From contig JAHQRK010000010.1 in NCBI GenBank assembly GCA_019828595.1, positions 1,240,001 through 1,304,000 of the forward strand: a DNA stretch of 64,000 nucleotides, in the 5' to 3' direction. This document shows, piece after piece, positions 50,607 to 63,088 of the stretch (positions within the stretch are counted from its first letter, which is position 1; each line of letters opens with the position of its first letter). The DNA is from Aphanomyces cochlioides. Lineage: Eukaryota > Oomycota > Saprolegniomycetes > Saprolegniales > Verrucalvaceae. Both the position numbers and the translations under genes were made by a program. Below the pieces are notes generated by a model. The model made no database searches, had not been told where the DNA came from, and was given only the letters and a program-made list of their open reading frames with translations.

Positions 50607-53600
50607 TTATGATCCAGTGGCAATGAGAGACGCAAAAATTCCCCTTGGGTACTGAGTTTGGAGCTCAATGGGTGAGCCGCATTCAACCAGTCGTCCTTTG
50701 TCCAAGACGAGAATCAAGTCATATTCCATGAGGTGATGCACTCGATGGCAAATTGTAATGACTGTTCGCGGGAGCTCAACAATCAAGCGATGGATCGCTT
50801 CGTCGGTCTTTACGTCAACATATGCAGTCGCTTCGTCACAGATGAGTACATGGCCAGGACGAAGAAGAGCTCGAGCGAGACACAAAAGTTGCATTTCTCC
50901 ACCACTGAATGTTACCTCAGAGAGTGGTGTATCCACTCCTTGCCGAAGCTGTAGGACTGCGTCAGTCATTCCAACTTGTGCGAGCACCTTTTCGACGCCA
51001 ACTCGATCCTATTTGACAATCAGCCTATAGAAAGTGGAGAGAGTAAGTCGTACCGCGTTAGGGCTGTCACCGCAAGTCAATGCCTCCAAAACAGTACGGC
51101 CGAGTAAAATAGAATCTTGGGGGACAAATCCGAGCACTTGAGTTCTCAGTACGGGTTTGGATAATGTGCTTAGGTCTACTCCACCAAGTTTGACGCTGCC
51201 TTGAATCGGGTACAATCCAAGAAGTGCACGAACGAAAGACGATTTACCAGCACCTGTTCGTCCCACGACTGCTACGTTTGCACCTGCGGGAATGTCTACA
51301 TGAACGTCATGGAGAACAATATTGGGCGACGACGGCGGTCCGTAAGCCATGGTCATATGCTGGATCTGAAGCACACCTCCGTGGAACATTGGCGGTGCTA
51401 TCGTAAGTGCAGTGGATGTGCGGTCGGCGTGGAAATCAGCGATGGCCGTGATCTGATCGATACGCTCCAAAGCAACAAATTCAACCTCGAGAGCGGCCAA
51501 CATCTTGAACATCCACCCCAAACGAGTTGGAAGCTGGGCTGCGTATGTCAAGATGAGGCCCACAATACCAGCACCCATGTGGTTGGCAGCACGAAGGTAG
51601 ACACAGGCAAAAACGGCCGCAACGACAATAAAAAGTCCTAGAAACTCAAGCCACACAGTGACCCATTGATTTGCGATCAAGGCTGGCCAAAAAGACTGAA
51701 CTGAGAGATCGATCTTGTCCATGGATGCACGAGTAATCATGGAAACTGCGTCAAATGCAGCAATTGTGCTTGTGCCTTGGGCAATTTCGTTGAAGTACGC
51801 GAGAATCGGCGACCGAGAAGCACTTTGAAGGCGCTTGAGATCTCGCGCAGGCCATCGATACATGTTGTACACAACTATGTACGGGTAAATCAAGAAGAGC
51901 ACAACGAGAAGCACAGCTGGTGCCGTCGCCACAACAGAGACGAAACTCATCACAATCTCGAGTGTATTGTAGAGAAACGTAGATACAACGTAAGGAACGG
52001 TCTCATCCAGAGAGGCAACATCTTTGACACACCGATTGAGAAGCATGCCTTGAGAATGGGAGTCGAAAAAATGCATTGATGCATGGACAAGAGCGCGCAT
52101 AAGAGCTTGATGGAGCTCGACAGATGCTGTCAATGAGAGCAAGACGAAGATGACTTTTTGACCTAAGGATGCGGTGGCTTGAGCAATACCCAATACGACG
52201 TAAATTGTTTGGACTGATGTGTTTTGGCTGTCTTCTGTCCATCGACTCAAGCAGTAAGTGCTGGCCAAGATGAGGAAATGCTCCACAAGCAAAACAAGTC
52301 CATAGCCAACCACAACCCATCCAGAACCAAGGGAGCGCAAATACAGGAGGACAAGCTTCGAGTCCAGAGCACCATGGCTTGCAATTTCTGAAGCAGATTC
52401 ACCCGATTGAGCTTCTACAACTGAAGTCGACGTTGCAGCTAAAGGAGTAGCGGCTGAAGAAGTGTGGCCGTGTCCTGAAGATGTTTCCGAAGTATCCTCA
52501 GTCGTTCGTTGTTGGATGCGGCTGGGGTCTAATCGTATTGTTTGAGCTACGAACATTTCATGACTACAATTACCGATTGGATTGATAGTGTAATGGCCGT
52601 CTGGAGACTCTTCAAAGTACAAGACACGGTCCACGGACGGATGTTGAAGGTAAGCTGGCTGGTTCACCACAAGTATCTTGGTCGTATATGCTAGTGCAGG
52701 GCTACACAAACAATTCTGAAAGATTTGTTGGCCAACATGCGCGTCAAGACTCGCCAAGACGTCATCAAGCAGGAGAATGTCGCGTCTTGAGTAGACAGCG
52801 CGTGCTACAAATACGTGTAAACAGCCAATTTCACGAGAGAACTTACCGAGAGATACCCGCTGCTTTTGGCCGCCAGACAAATTGCAACCTTGTTCACCGG
52901 CAAGCGTCGCGTCTCCCGCCGGCCATTGTGCCACATCGTCCTGGAGACAACACATTTGGATAGTGAGTTTATACCATGTCCGATCCATTGGAAGGCCAAA
53001 CAAAATGTTGTCTCTGATTGACGCATTTTGAATCCAAGGTCTCTACAGTGAAATTAACGTTCAAGACATTTACCCCCTTACGCACCTGAGGACAATATGC
53101 TACAGTGCCATGAATACGCACTGAACCTTGCGTGACAACGGGAAGTCGAGTACATAACTCGAGAAAACTCGACTTTCCCGAACCAACAGCGCCAGCACAA
53201 GCTAAGAATTGACCTTTCGGGACCGACAGCGTCAAGTTTCTAAAAAGCGGTCGTTGCGCGTCAGTCCAGTGGCACTGGACATTTTCGAGCTCAATTGCAA
53301 GATGCAATTGAGATCTTGATGATGGCTTGTCGTTATCACCAGGTCGCTCATCAGCGCGGAAAAATACTTCAAGTCGCGATAGTGAAACATACGAGTCGAC
53401 AAGCGTGGAAATGACCATCGGGATACGAAGCAGAGGTATAGCAGCCGTATTGAACCAGGCCAAGGCGGAAAATGCAGTTGCGGCGTCTAATTCGCGGTGC
53501 TGGACATGAATAAAAACAATGAAAGAAAGCATTGGAGCAACAACCAGAGCAACAGCGAGCACACTCGTGCTGAATGTTTGATGAAGTGCCTTCCACTGGA

Positions 53601-55130
53601 GTGCATTCAGCTCAGCACCACGGGCTTGAGCAACCCGAGCCTCACTCCATGCGTCCAAAGCCAAAGCCTTCATTGTCAATGCAGCACGGAGAAGTTGTGT
53701 CACAATTTCTGAACGATCGTCGCGACGTCCTTGATGAGTGGCGCTTTGCTTTTTGATCTTGGCTCCAAAGAATGCAGCGCACGGTGCGTAGAATGCCATG
53801 ACACCAAGCCAAACGAGAGACGAGTAGGACAACAAATCAAATAAAAAGTAGAAGCAAGTCACAAGCGTCGCCACAGCGCTCCAAGTGTCCCAATGCAAGA
53901 AACAAATGACATTGTCGTCACATAGCCGACAAGCATCCACAGAAAGAAGACTGTTGACTCGTCCATTCATTCCTGCCGAGGATGAAAGTCGCAAAGCCTT
54001 GTCGAACACAAACTGCTGCAAAATTGACCTTGTGTGCATACCACATCGAACGGCAACGGCCCAAAATTGATGCAAGAAAATTCCAGTTGAAGTCAGTGCT
54101 AGGATCCAAAGTGCAGCAAGTCCGACAGCGCGGTTTAAAGGTACATGCGGTTGAGATAGACATTCAAGGAGTGAGTGGAGCAAAAGTGGATTTGCCAAGT
54201 TCGCCACTGTCATGCCAGCCATAAGCGCGGCAGAATAATAAAATGGACGCCAGACAACCGCATGCAAGTGCCTAATGAGGCTATGGTTTGGGTACTTCCG
54301 CCAATGAAGACGAAATCGTTCGACGAGGGCGTCACCTGCATCCATCGGATGCATGGGTGGGAGATCGGCCATTTCAAGCGATTTATTACGGTAGCCTTGA
54401 CGCAAGAGCGGCCAGATCCACAAGAAGAATAATTGTGAAAACAATGACGCATCGGTCTCGAGACATTGGGCCCGATGTGGCAGTTGGTCGTAATTGTAGC
54501 GTCGTTGAGCCAGCCATGAGGTCAACATTTTGACAAGAAGAATGCCAGTATCGACGAGAACATTGATGTCGTTGAGATCAAGAGTATGGTGCGATTTCCA
54601 CCTTTGCACTATGGAGTAGACTGCAACGCCGCGGGTAATCACATCCAAGAAAAACAAATGCCGAAAGAATCTCAGCGTCGATGGGAAGATGAGGAGAAGA
54701 ATTGCTAATCATGGACCGCGTCAATGTTCACATTGCATTGATTTCAAGGAGAGGTACCTGTGTGGAATCCCTCGACGATCCATAGCGTCCCTGGAGAAAG
54801 TCCATGAGCCCAACACTTGGGGTTGCAAGTTTTCATACCTGCGTAGACTTGGCATGGGTAGATTGGTTTGTGGCCTACCAAGTAAAGCACACCACTGATA
54901 CTGCTCAAAAGACAGAGTGAAGCAGCCATCACGTGCAGCCACGCTCTAGACTCCTTGGGTCGTCGGTTCATTGCTCGGCCAGCATAGACCCCAAACAAGA
55001 TAATACCAAGTTTCCAGACTGGGGCCAAGAAGACGCTGGTTTCAACACATGGCCCAATCGATGGACCGCCATGATGCGTGCCAAGCAGCCACTCCCCGAG
55101 AGATCCACACCACCATCGAGTGAAGCTCAT
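50607..55130 (-). CDS. ABCC (MRP-type) ABC transporter
   Basis: A full ABCC gene of roughly 1400 aa with about six short introns. It starts MSFTRWWCGSLGEWL, with about four N-terminal helices, then LRQGYRNKSLEMADLPPMHPM, the usual ABCC linker. TMD1 and NBD1 follow: Walker A GAVGSGKSSF, signature LSGGQKQRV, Walker B ILLLDDVLASLD. After TMD2, NBD2 has GRTGAGKSS, signature FSGGEMQLL, Walker B HVLICDEATAYVD and H-loop ICHRVHHL. The Asp after Walker B in NBD1 and Glu in NBD2 show the typical ABCC asymmetry, with only site 2 catalytic. Such pumps export glutathione or other organic-anion conjugates. A TTATCCGGATAT motif lies 93 bp before the start at 55130. Confidence 0.92.
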
Positions 55131-55222
55131 TGTGGACAAAAAGGTTTGTGGGCACTTGAAGTCACTTTGCACCTGTTTCATGGGTTGGTCATCTCAATCT
55201 TGGATTTTGTAAAGCGTGGACT

Positions 55223-55234
55223 TTATCCGGATAT
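55223..55234. promoter_or_regulatory. TTATCCGGATAT motif upstream of ABCC
   Basis: TTATCCGGATAT lies 93-104 bp before the ABCC start. It is one copy of the same palindrome seen upstream of seven other genes. Confidence 0.35.
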
Positions 55235-55848
55235 CGTTGGCTGGTGTATCTTCTGATCCTGAGAAAGAAGCGCTACAACTTGGTTGAATGATTGCGAGCG
55301 ACTCGATTGACGTGAAAGTACTGGATCGTCTTTGTACGCGTGGAGAAGGTCGAAGGTGAAGACACCCTTGAAGTACAGATTCCAATCACCACAATGGACA
55401 CCGACAGTCAATGAACACTTGAAATTGAACAGTGGCATGATGACAAAGGACGGGGGAAGATGGGTAAGCTTACACGGTGCTGCCTGGGAGATATTCAAGA
55501 TTGGGTTCATTTTGTGTCCATGGTATTGATGGCAACGGACTGTCAAAGATATTCATGTAGGGGGGACAAAGCTGTCGAGATTGTCCAGAGACAATTCCGA
55601 TAGGGCCTGTGGATCGAAAGCTTTTTCACCTGAGTTGGATGTTCATACGCATGCTGCGTCAATCAGATGACGACTTTCAAGTCTGTTCCGATGCTGGAGC
55701 AAGAACTATAATCGGCACCATTTGATAGCTAATCCGCAGCAATCTCAGCGCCGAGAGGATCCTGGCTACTGGATGCTTTTGCCAACCCCCTCATGCAAAT
55801 ACGCTGTCGCTATTTTCTGAGCTCCTTGATTGTAATTAATCTAGATGG

Positions 55849-55889
55849 TCAAAGTCTCTACTGACTCGTCCCGACAGTAGAGACTTTGA
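55849..55889. repeat. Perfect 15-bp stem hairpin
   Basis: TCAAAGTCTCTACTG (55849-55863) pairs perfectly with CAGTAGAGACTTTGA (55875-55889) around an 11-nt loop. It sits mid-spacer, far from gene ends, so it is more likely a repeat or small-RNA source than a terminator. No other full copy was noticed, though GTAGAGAC also occurs near 6587. Confidence 0.7.
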
Positions 55890-56676
55890 AAGCCTATCTT
55901 GAGGTGACTTGTCGGGCTGTCTATTTGCTCGTCGTGGATTTTAATCCCATGCCCAATTCAATATCGTTGAATGACAAGCTCCAGTCACTGCCGAACATTA
56001 ATGGTGTTGTTGTCACTCGATCAGCTCAAAGGGCTGATGGGGGGTGCTTCGAATGCGATTGAACAATCGCATCACGCATCTTGGTTGTACCTAGTGCGCC
56101 GGTTTTCGCCTTGGGAGACGTCAACCTCGAAATTCTACTTATATTCGCGAAGAGTTTGCTTGTCGACCAACCTTCCACCTCGAGCGTCTGAAAGGTCTGA
56201 GGGCGCCACCACTGTTGTTAATCTCCTAGTTAACTCAGACGATTAGCAGCAAGGTTAAGATGCAATCATTCGCCAGAGTAAAGTTAGCTCATTTGAGCTT
56301 TACCTAGCTCCAGCGACGAGGTGATGATATCCAAGAGTTGGTCCATGCTTCATTGTCGTTTGGTTGAAAAGATTTGAAATTTCAAATTTTGATATGACAA
56401 AAATATCAATTTCAAAGAAAATATCATTTTAAAAGAAAATATTTTGCACTGTATAAAACAAGTCAATTACAATCTTATCCTTATATCGAGGTAAAATATC
56501 AATTTTAAATAACAAAATGTTTTGAAGCTGTCAGTAAAACCAGGTATTTTTCAAATATTTATTGGGCAAGATTTTTTTGCTTGAATCGACGCTATAAAAG
56601 AAACCTCAAGAGTCCGCGCCGTACCTTCTTGAGAAGACGGGACAAGGACTCGATAGAAGCCGCGACATAGGACACA

Positions 56677-59600
56677 ATGAGTCAACCATGCTTACGAAAT
56701 ATGAGCTGCAAATGCCCGCTTTGTATGGGGGAAGATGTAACCGAGCTCTTGGCGATCACAAAAACCATCTCGTCCAATATCGCGTATGGAGAACCTGGTG
56801 AAGAAGAGCCGGTTGCACCGCCGACAAGAAGCGGGTTTGTTGCGAATTCGCCTCCACTCAAGCCTGCTGCTGCTCCACCCGTCGCAAACTCTCCTCCTCT
56901 GAAAGCTGCTGCTGCACCGGCGGCCGCTCCTCGACAGTCATTGAAGTCGAGAATGAAAACACAACAGCCACCACCACCAGTCGATAAATTGCCACCTCTT
57001 GACTTTGAAGATGTTGACATGGGAAATGGAAATGCTGCCCAGGCCGACGAGCCAGCTCCTGTTGCATCTAGCCAAACAGGGTCGAGCGCACCTTCTCGAC
57101 CAACGAGCTCCGATCCTCCTCTACAGATGGAAGAACTTGAAGCTAAAGTCGCAGATAAGAACTGGAAGATCCGAAAAGAAGTTTATGAAGATTTAAAGAC
57201 AGCTTTTGAGACCGGGCGCGGCATTGAAGGAGGAAATGTGACCGAATTGTTTGGTAAAATGGTCGATGACTCGAATGCTGCAGCCATGGAATGCGGTCTG
57301 GCTGCTGTTTTAGCTTATGCACTGCAAGCACCGCCTCAGCAATGGAACAATGCAATCGTTGGCCGTGTGATGCCAAAAGTTGTGGACAAGTGCTTTTCTG
57401 GACGTCCCAGCACTGTGAAACTAGCAGAAGAACTCGTTTTGGAATTTGTGCATCTCGGAAGCGCAGAAGACACTATCAACGCATTGCTTGAAGGTACGAA
57501 GAATAAAAAGCCAAAAGTCCCGCCGCTTTGCGTCAATTCCATTCTTGAATGCTTTAAAACCTACGGCCCTCGAGTTGTTCCAGTCGTGGCTGTGAAGAAA
57601 GAGCTCAAAGCGCTTTGCGAATCCACAGTTAACAATGTGCGTCCGACTGCGCTGAAATTGATCGGGGAAATGTACCGATGGACAGGACCTACATTGGTAC
57701 AAGATATTGTTGCAAGTTTGCGACCCGCTCAGCAAACAGAGTACGAGAACATGATCAAAGAAATCACCCCAGGCCAAGCTGCTCCGCTTCGTTTCTTGAA
57801 AGGCAAAGAGCCCAAAGCTGCAACTGCTAAAGGGGGCAAATCTGGTGGCAATGATGGTGGGGGTGGCGCGTCAGCGCCGAGCGCGATAGATCCTCGAGAA
57901 TTTGCCGAAACTGTAAACCTTTTGGATAAGCTACCCAAGACTGAATTCAAAGCAAAGATGGCCCTCCCTAAATGGAGCGAAAAAGTCGGTGCTCTCAATA
58001 TTATCTTGGAAATTATAGGTTCGGTTCCTAAACTCGCGAACGGAGACTACGGTGACTTGGTGCAAACCTTGAAACTGTGTACCCAGGACTCAAACGTCAA
58101 TATTGTTGCTAAGTCCATCGAAGTTCTCGGAGTCTTGGCCGACGGTCTTCGACGCAATTTTAACCAGTACGCCCGCATTATGCTCCCAGTTTTGTTGAGA
58201 AAACTTTCCGACAAAAAGTCAAACGTGCTTTCGGCGACTCATCAAGCTTTGGATATGTTTCAACAACATTCCTTGCCCATCGACTCGATGATGGATGAAC
58301 TTAAGACCATGATTGACGCATCAACAAACAAAATTCCTGCCTCGCGAGCTCAAGCTGTAATTTTTATTGAACGATGCATTTCCAAGAAGACAATCAATAT
58401 CATGGATGCCAATTTGATGAAAACATTCGGTGAGTTATTTGCATCGTGCATTGAAGACTCTGATCCTGGTTTGCGAAAATCTGGTGTTGATGCCATGGTC
58501 ACATTAGTTCAGTCTTCAGATCAAGCCCCACGAATGGTGAAAGCGACCTTGGACACTTTGGAAAAACGGCAACCCCGTAGCTTTAAAACCATTGAAGCAT
58601 CAATGGGTGGAGGAGGTAAAGGTGTCCCTTGGAAGGTATGTCGATCAATTTGAAATAGGGCAATCAACAGCATCGTCCGTCCCAAAAACAACTAGCTCGG
58701 CAATCCCAAAACCTGCGACATCAAACTCAGTGCCAAAAGAAGCCGCAAAACCACCAGCTACAGCCCCTGCCCGAGCAAATACTCTAAAGAAGTCTGCATC
58801 AGCACCATCATCGACCAAACCATCAGCAAAGCCTGCGGCAAAACCCTCATCAGCTGTAACCAGCTCGGAGACAATTACATTAGCCCCTGCTGAGGCAGAA
58901 CAACAATTGATTGGACTAGGCCTCGATGGATGGGACTCTATCACAACCAATTTTCAAAGTGCCAAGTGGGCTGAACGAAAAGCAGCCTTTGAAGGTCTCG
59001 AAGAGGCTTTCAAAGGACAGCCTACTGATGTTGCAACAGCGAATATAGATGCCGTTGTGGTTCACATTTCGTCACAAACAAAAGGCTTCAAAGATTCAAA
59101 CGTGCAAGTGTTGAAGAGCGCCTTTCAAGCAGTTGGCACAATTGCTGCATTGTGTGATATCATGAGCCCTGCTGTTATAAACTTTGTTGTATCACCCGCA
59201 GTGGATAAGATTGGTGACAGGAAACTCAGCGAATCCATTCGACCTATGTTTATGGCTTTCTGTGAACTCGTCGGACCAACGACTGTGCTGACAGCTATCA
59301 TCAACCACATGCCAAATGTCAAGACTCCTTTGGCTCTTTGTGAATGTCTCGATTACGCTAGTGAATGCGTTAAAGATTTTGGTGTCTCAAAGTGCAACCC
59401 CCGTGGATTGATCGACTTTGCGAAGGGTCCATTCGGAATGGAATCCAGCAACCCTAAAGCACGCGTGTCTGCCATCTCACTCTTTGGAACCATGTATACT
59501 CAGTTGGGTGACGCAATGCGACCCCTTCTTAATCTGGACACGTGGAAGGCATCCATGAAGGACAACGTGGAGTCGGAATTCAAGCGTGTTGGCTTTAATC

Positions 59601-62600
59601 CATCATCTTCTACTGTTACTCGACACGTCAAAGGCGACGCTGTGGAGGAAGACAAATCGGACGGTTCTTTGTTTGGTCGAGTCGATATCAGCTCGAAAAT
59701 CACAAAAGATTTGCTGGACAATATGCAAAATGAAGAAGACAAAGCTGCATGGAAGAAGCGATCTGATGCAATGGACCAAGCACAAAAACTGTGCGAAGAG
59801 GCTGGTTTGTCAATCGAGCTCACCAAGAATGTTACAGAGTTGATGAAGTCACTAAAAGCACGACTAAGCGACTCGAACGCCAACTTAAAGACGAAAGCTG
59901 TCATTGTCATTGGAGTAGTCGCTACAAGTGTCGGTCCGTCGGTATCTAAATTGGCCAAACTTGTTGGAAATAACATTGTTGTTGGAGTGTCGGATAACAA
60001 GAAGGCTATGCAACAGGCGTGCTTAGAAACGTTGAGTAAGTGGGTCGTCCACAACGGCAAGCCTTCAGCTGCATGCTTTGAATCCCTGCTTCCTTTCATT
60101 GCGGAGGCCTTGAAGAACACGGTCGGTCGTGCAGAGTTGTTGGGCTGGACTGTGTCTAAGACCCAAACCATCACTGAAAAGATGGACTTGCGTTGTTTGG
60201 TGGAAAATACGATCGATTCTCTTCTTGACAAGTCCACTGAAGCCCGAGAAAAGGCCCAGTTGCTCCTCGTGGATGTTTTCAAAAGTGCTGGCAAAGACGC
60301 TGTTTTGGCAGGGTGTAGAGACTTCGTCCCTGCGAAAATGAGAACCTTGAAGCCCCTGATCGACAAAGCATCCCAAGCTGCTTTTGGTCAATCATCCGCA
60401 GAAGAAGAAAAACCCAGAATTTCAATGTTGGGGCGATCAAATAGCACAGGAATTCGAACTCCATCGTCAGCCCCTGCTGTGGTGAATACAGCAGCTTCTT
60501 CAGTTGAAACACCGCAATCCAGTCGGATTCCAGCTCCAGGTTTAGCTCCTGTTGCAGCCACTGCCTCGGCACCCACATTATTGCTAATGTCTAGCGACAA
60601 ACTCACCCGTTTGGATAAGAACCGCAAGAACAAATGGATATTTGACGCCACAGATCCTGCCGAGCTACAAAGTCGAAAGGCACAAGTCGAAAGTGAATGG
60701 AGTCCACTTTTGCATTTCAGTATGCGAGCGAAATTATTTGCCGTTTCGTATGAGAAGGTGAGACTTATTCGATGGTTTTCTTCTCACAGTTCTATTAGGG
60801 CATGATGGAGGCGATTGATGATTTATCAAAATGCATCACAGATCAACCTAATGAAGTTTTCAGCTCGCTTGATCTCATTCTAAAATGGTCGACGCTACGA
60901 ATTGTAGACAATAATGTGCAAGCATTAGGTGAATTCTTGTGTTGTTGCTGCTCTCATCCATCAATTTTGTAGGAAAGATGCTCAAACTATTGGAGACTTT
61001 GTTCCAACTCTTGGTTTACAACTCATGGGAACTTGACGACGTTGAAGCTGGCATTTTCTTGCCATATTTGTGCCAAGAGTCCGGACAACAGAAGCCACGT
61101 TTTCGATGTGACTTCCGAAAAGTTTTGCAGTTGGTCGTACAAGTGTATCCTCCCGTCAAGCTGATGCCATATTTGCTGGAATGCATCACGAACACTAAAA
61201 ACTCCAAGAGTCGATGTGAGTGCTTGGACTTGATCGAATACATTGCGAGCAACAAAGGGCAATCTGCTGTTGGGAAGAAAACATTGCGAGATATAAGCAA
61301 GTTTGTGGACTCCTCTGAGAAAGAAGTGCGAGAGAGTGCTATTGGTATTTTGGTGAAAATGTACACTTTGATCGGCGAGACAAATACTGACAAATTTTTT
61401 GTTATTTGCAACATTACGAGTCAAAAGGCGATGGATTTAGTCTTGCAGAAGATCAAGTATTTGCCACCTCCAGAACGGGGATCTGCGAAACCAACTCTGA
61501 CAAAGTCAGCCTCAATGCCAGTTGAGGAACCAGCACGAGAACCACAATCCACCTACGAACCACCACCAGTCAAATCCATAGCTACTTTTGAGAAGCCTAT
61601 TTCACGACTGGAACGACCTGCAACCCCCTCAAAGGTTCAAACACCAGCCTTTGCTGAACCACCCTCAACTACACAGCCCACGTTTCGCCCTGACTTCCAC
61701 GAAATGGAGTCCAAGCCAACAACACGGACTGACATCCGCAATGTCTTGTTTCAACCATTGGAGAGACTAATGATCAACCAGAAAGAGCTCACAATGGATT
61801 TAGATGCATTTGCAGCAGGCAAAGACGCTTTGAAGTCAGTGTACAGCTTGGCAGCAAATGACAGTAACGCGTTTTTGAGACAGAGCGCCGTTGAAGTTGT
61901 GCAGCGCATCTGCCAGATTATGCATGCTTGTTTTGGAAAAAACACTGCAGCACCTGTTGAGCTTTACGTGCTATCTCTTTGCTTATCAGCCATTGCACAA
62001 ATCTTCAAGCACGCAGTGTACTGCATCACAGTACATCGAGCGGCCATTGAGCGATTGATCTTGGAGTCTTGCTGTGGTATTTTGGACCCCCGACTGGAAG
62101 ACTTGGAGCTGTCACTTGCCCAACGAGTTTTGAACGCGATGAGCAGTTTGTCCATGACAATCCCACATTCGTTGCGGATTTCAGAAGTATTGCCCGCTAT
62201 TGTAAACGTTCTCGATCGCATTGTCCGTGGCAATGAGACTGAGTATACAATCCACGACAAAGATAACAAACTGATGGGAAAACCGAGTCTTGAGCGATTG
62301 GTATCGAAGCTGCTGATGAAGACAGCCCGACGAGAATTGACTTTACCGACACCCTTCAAGGATGTCGATATTGTTGGCATTCTTCACGCCAAGCACCGCT
62401 TTTTCACGATAATTAGCGTCTCGGATGAAAATGCAGGATGCAATGCCATGAAGACTAGTTTGAAATGCTGTGCCGACCATTGGGCTTCTACCAACCGTGA
62501 GGCATTTCAACAAGCTTTGAACGAGTTGCCGATCTCGTCCCCGATCCATCACATGCTCAGTGAAATGAAATTTGAGTTCACAATCCCCTCTCCAGAAGAC

Positions 62601-62978
62601 ATATCAGGCACCTTGAACGAAGCTGTCCAAACCTTTTCCATCTCTTCGGACAATGCAACAAAAATGCAATCTGCCATGACAATAGTCGAAGTCAAGATGA
62701 ACTCAAGCGCCAAGATTGAAATTGACGGCAAGAAGGAAGAGCTGCGTCAAATGACTGAAAAGCTGAAGATGGAAGATTACAATCGAACCAAAGCTGCTGC
62801 ATCTGATTCGGCCTTGAAATCAACACTGAGCCGGAGCAATATATTCAAAGACCGAAGTATCGAAGTTGCATCATCAGCAACATCGGCGACGACGACTCCC
62901 AGTCGAGAGCAACCTCCAAAGTCCATGGCGTTGATGGATTTAAAGCAGCGTTTGAAGCAGATCCAAATGCACAATTAG
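56677..62978 (+). CDS. CKAP5: Microtubule polymerase of the XMAP215/CKAP5 (TOG) family
   Basis: Four exons (56677-58615, 58659-60757, 60799-60928, 60973-62978; introns 41-44 nt) give 2057 aa, the size of human CKAP5 and plant MOR1. After a Pro/Ala-rich start, TOG arrays begin near residues 150 (LEAKVADKNWKIRKEVYEDL), 405 (KTEFKAKMALPKWSEKVGAL), 735 (FQSAKWAERKAAFEGLEEAF), 1030 (LTKNVTELMKSLKARLSDSN) and 1430 (RKVLQLVVQVYPPVKLMPYL), separated by Ser/Pro/Ala/Lys linkers. Each array has HEAT pairs with the usual tubulin-facing loops. The C-terminal part (residues about 1600-2057) ends in a Lys-rich helix. Five TOGs are the animal/plant number. The protein adds tubulin to plus ends and builds spindles. 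The first intron end was fixed by phase and gives MGGGGQSTASS. Confidence 0.95.
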
Positions 62979-63088
62979 CGTTCGTTATGTACATTGCATA
63001 ACGTTAAAGTAGTTAGTTTTTTATTCACGCGTTCGAAGCTTGGTCGAATTTCGAAGGCTCATGGCATACAAAACGCCCCGTCAAGAGG

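Larger units (their letters stand above)
55131..56676. other. Divergent promoter region, no gene firmly supported
   Basis: About 1.5 kb between the divergent ABCC and TOG genes. A minus-strand frame (55223-55510, with stretches such as HCGDWNLYFKGVFTFDLLHAY) looks somewhat protein-like but has no family and ends on the CCGGAT motif. The hairpin at 55849-55889 and an AT-rich stretch (56360-56560) follow. Confidence 0.35.

Noticed and set aside
55223..55546. Minus-strand frame of about 95 codons upstream of ABCC
   Set aside because: Some stretches look protein-like, but there is no family, no splice evidence, and it ends in the promoter motif. Mentioned only in the spacer entry.
58592..58660. 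Separate start for a second gene at 58592
   Set aside because: The two frames are joined by a 43-nt intron (58616-58658) in correct phase, giving one continuous TOG protein of the expected length.
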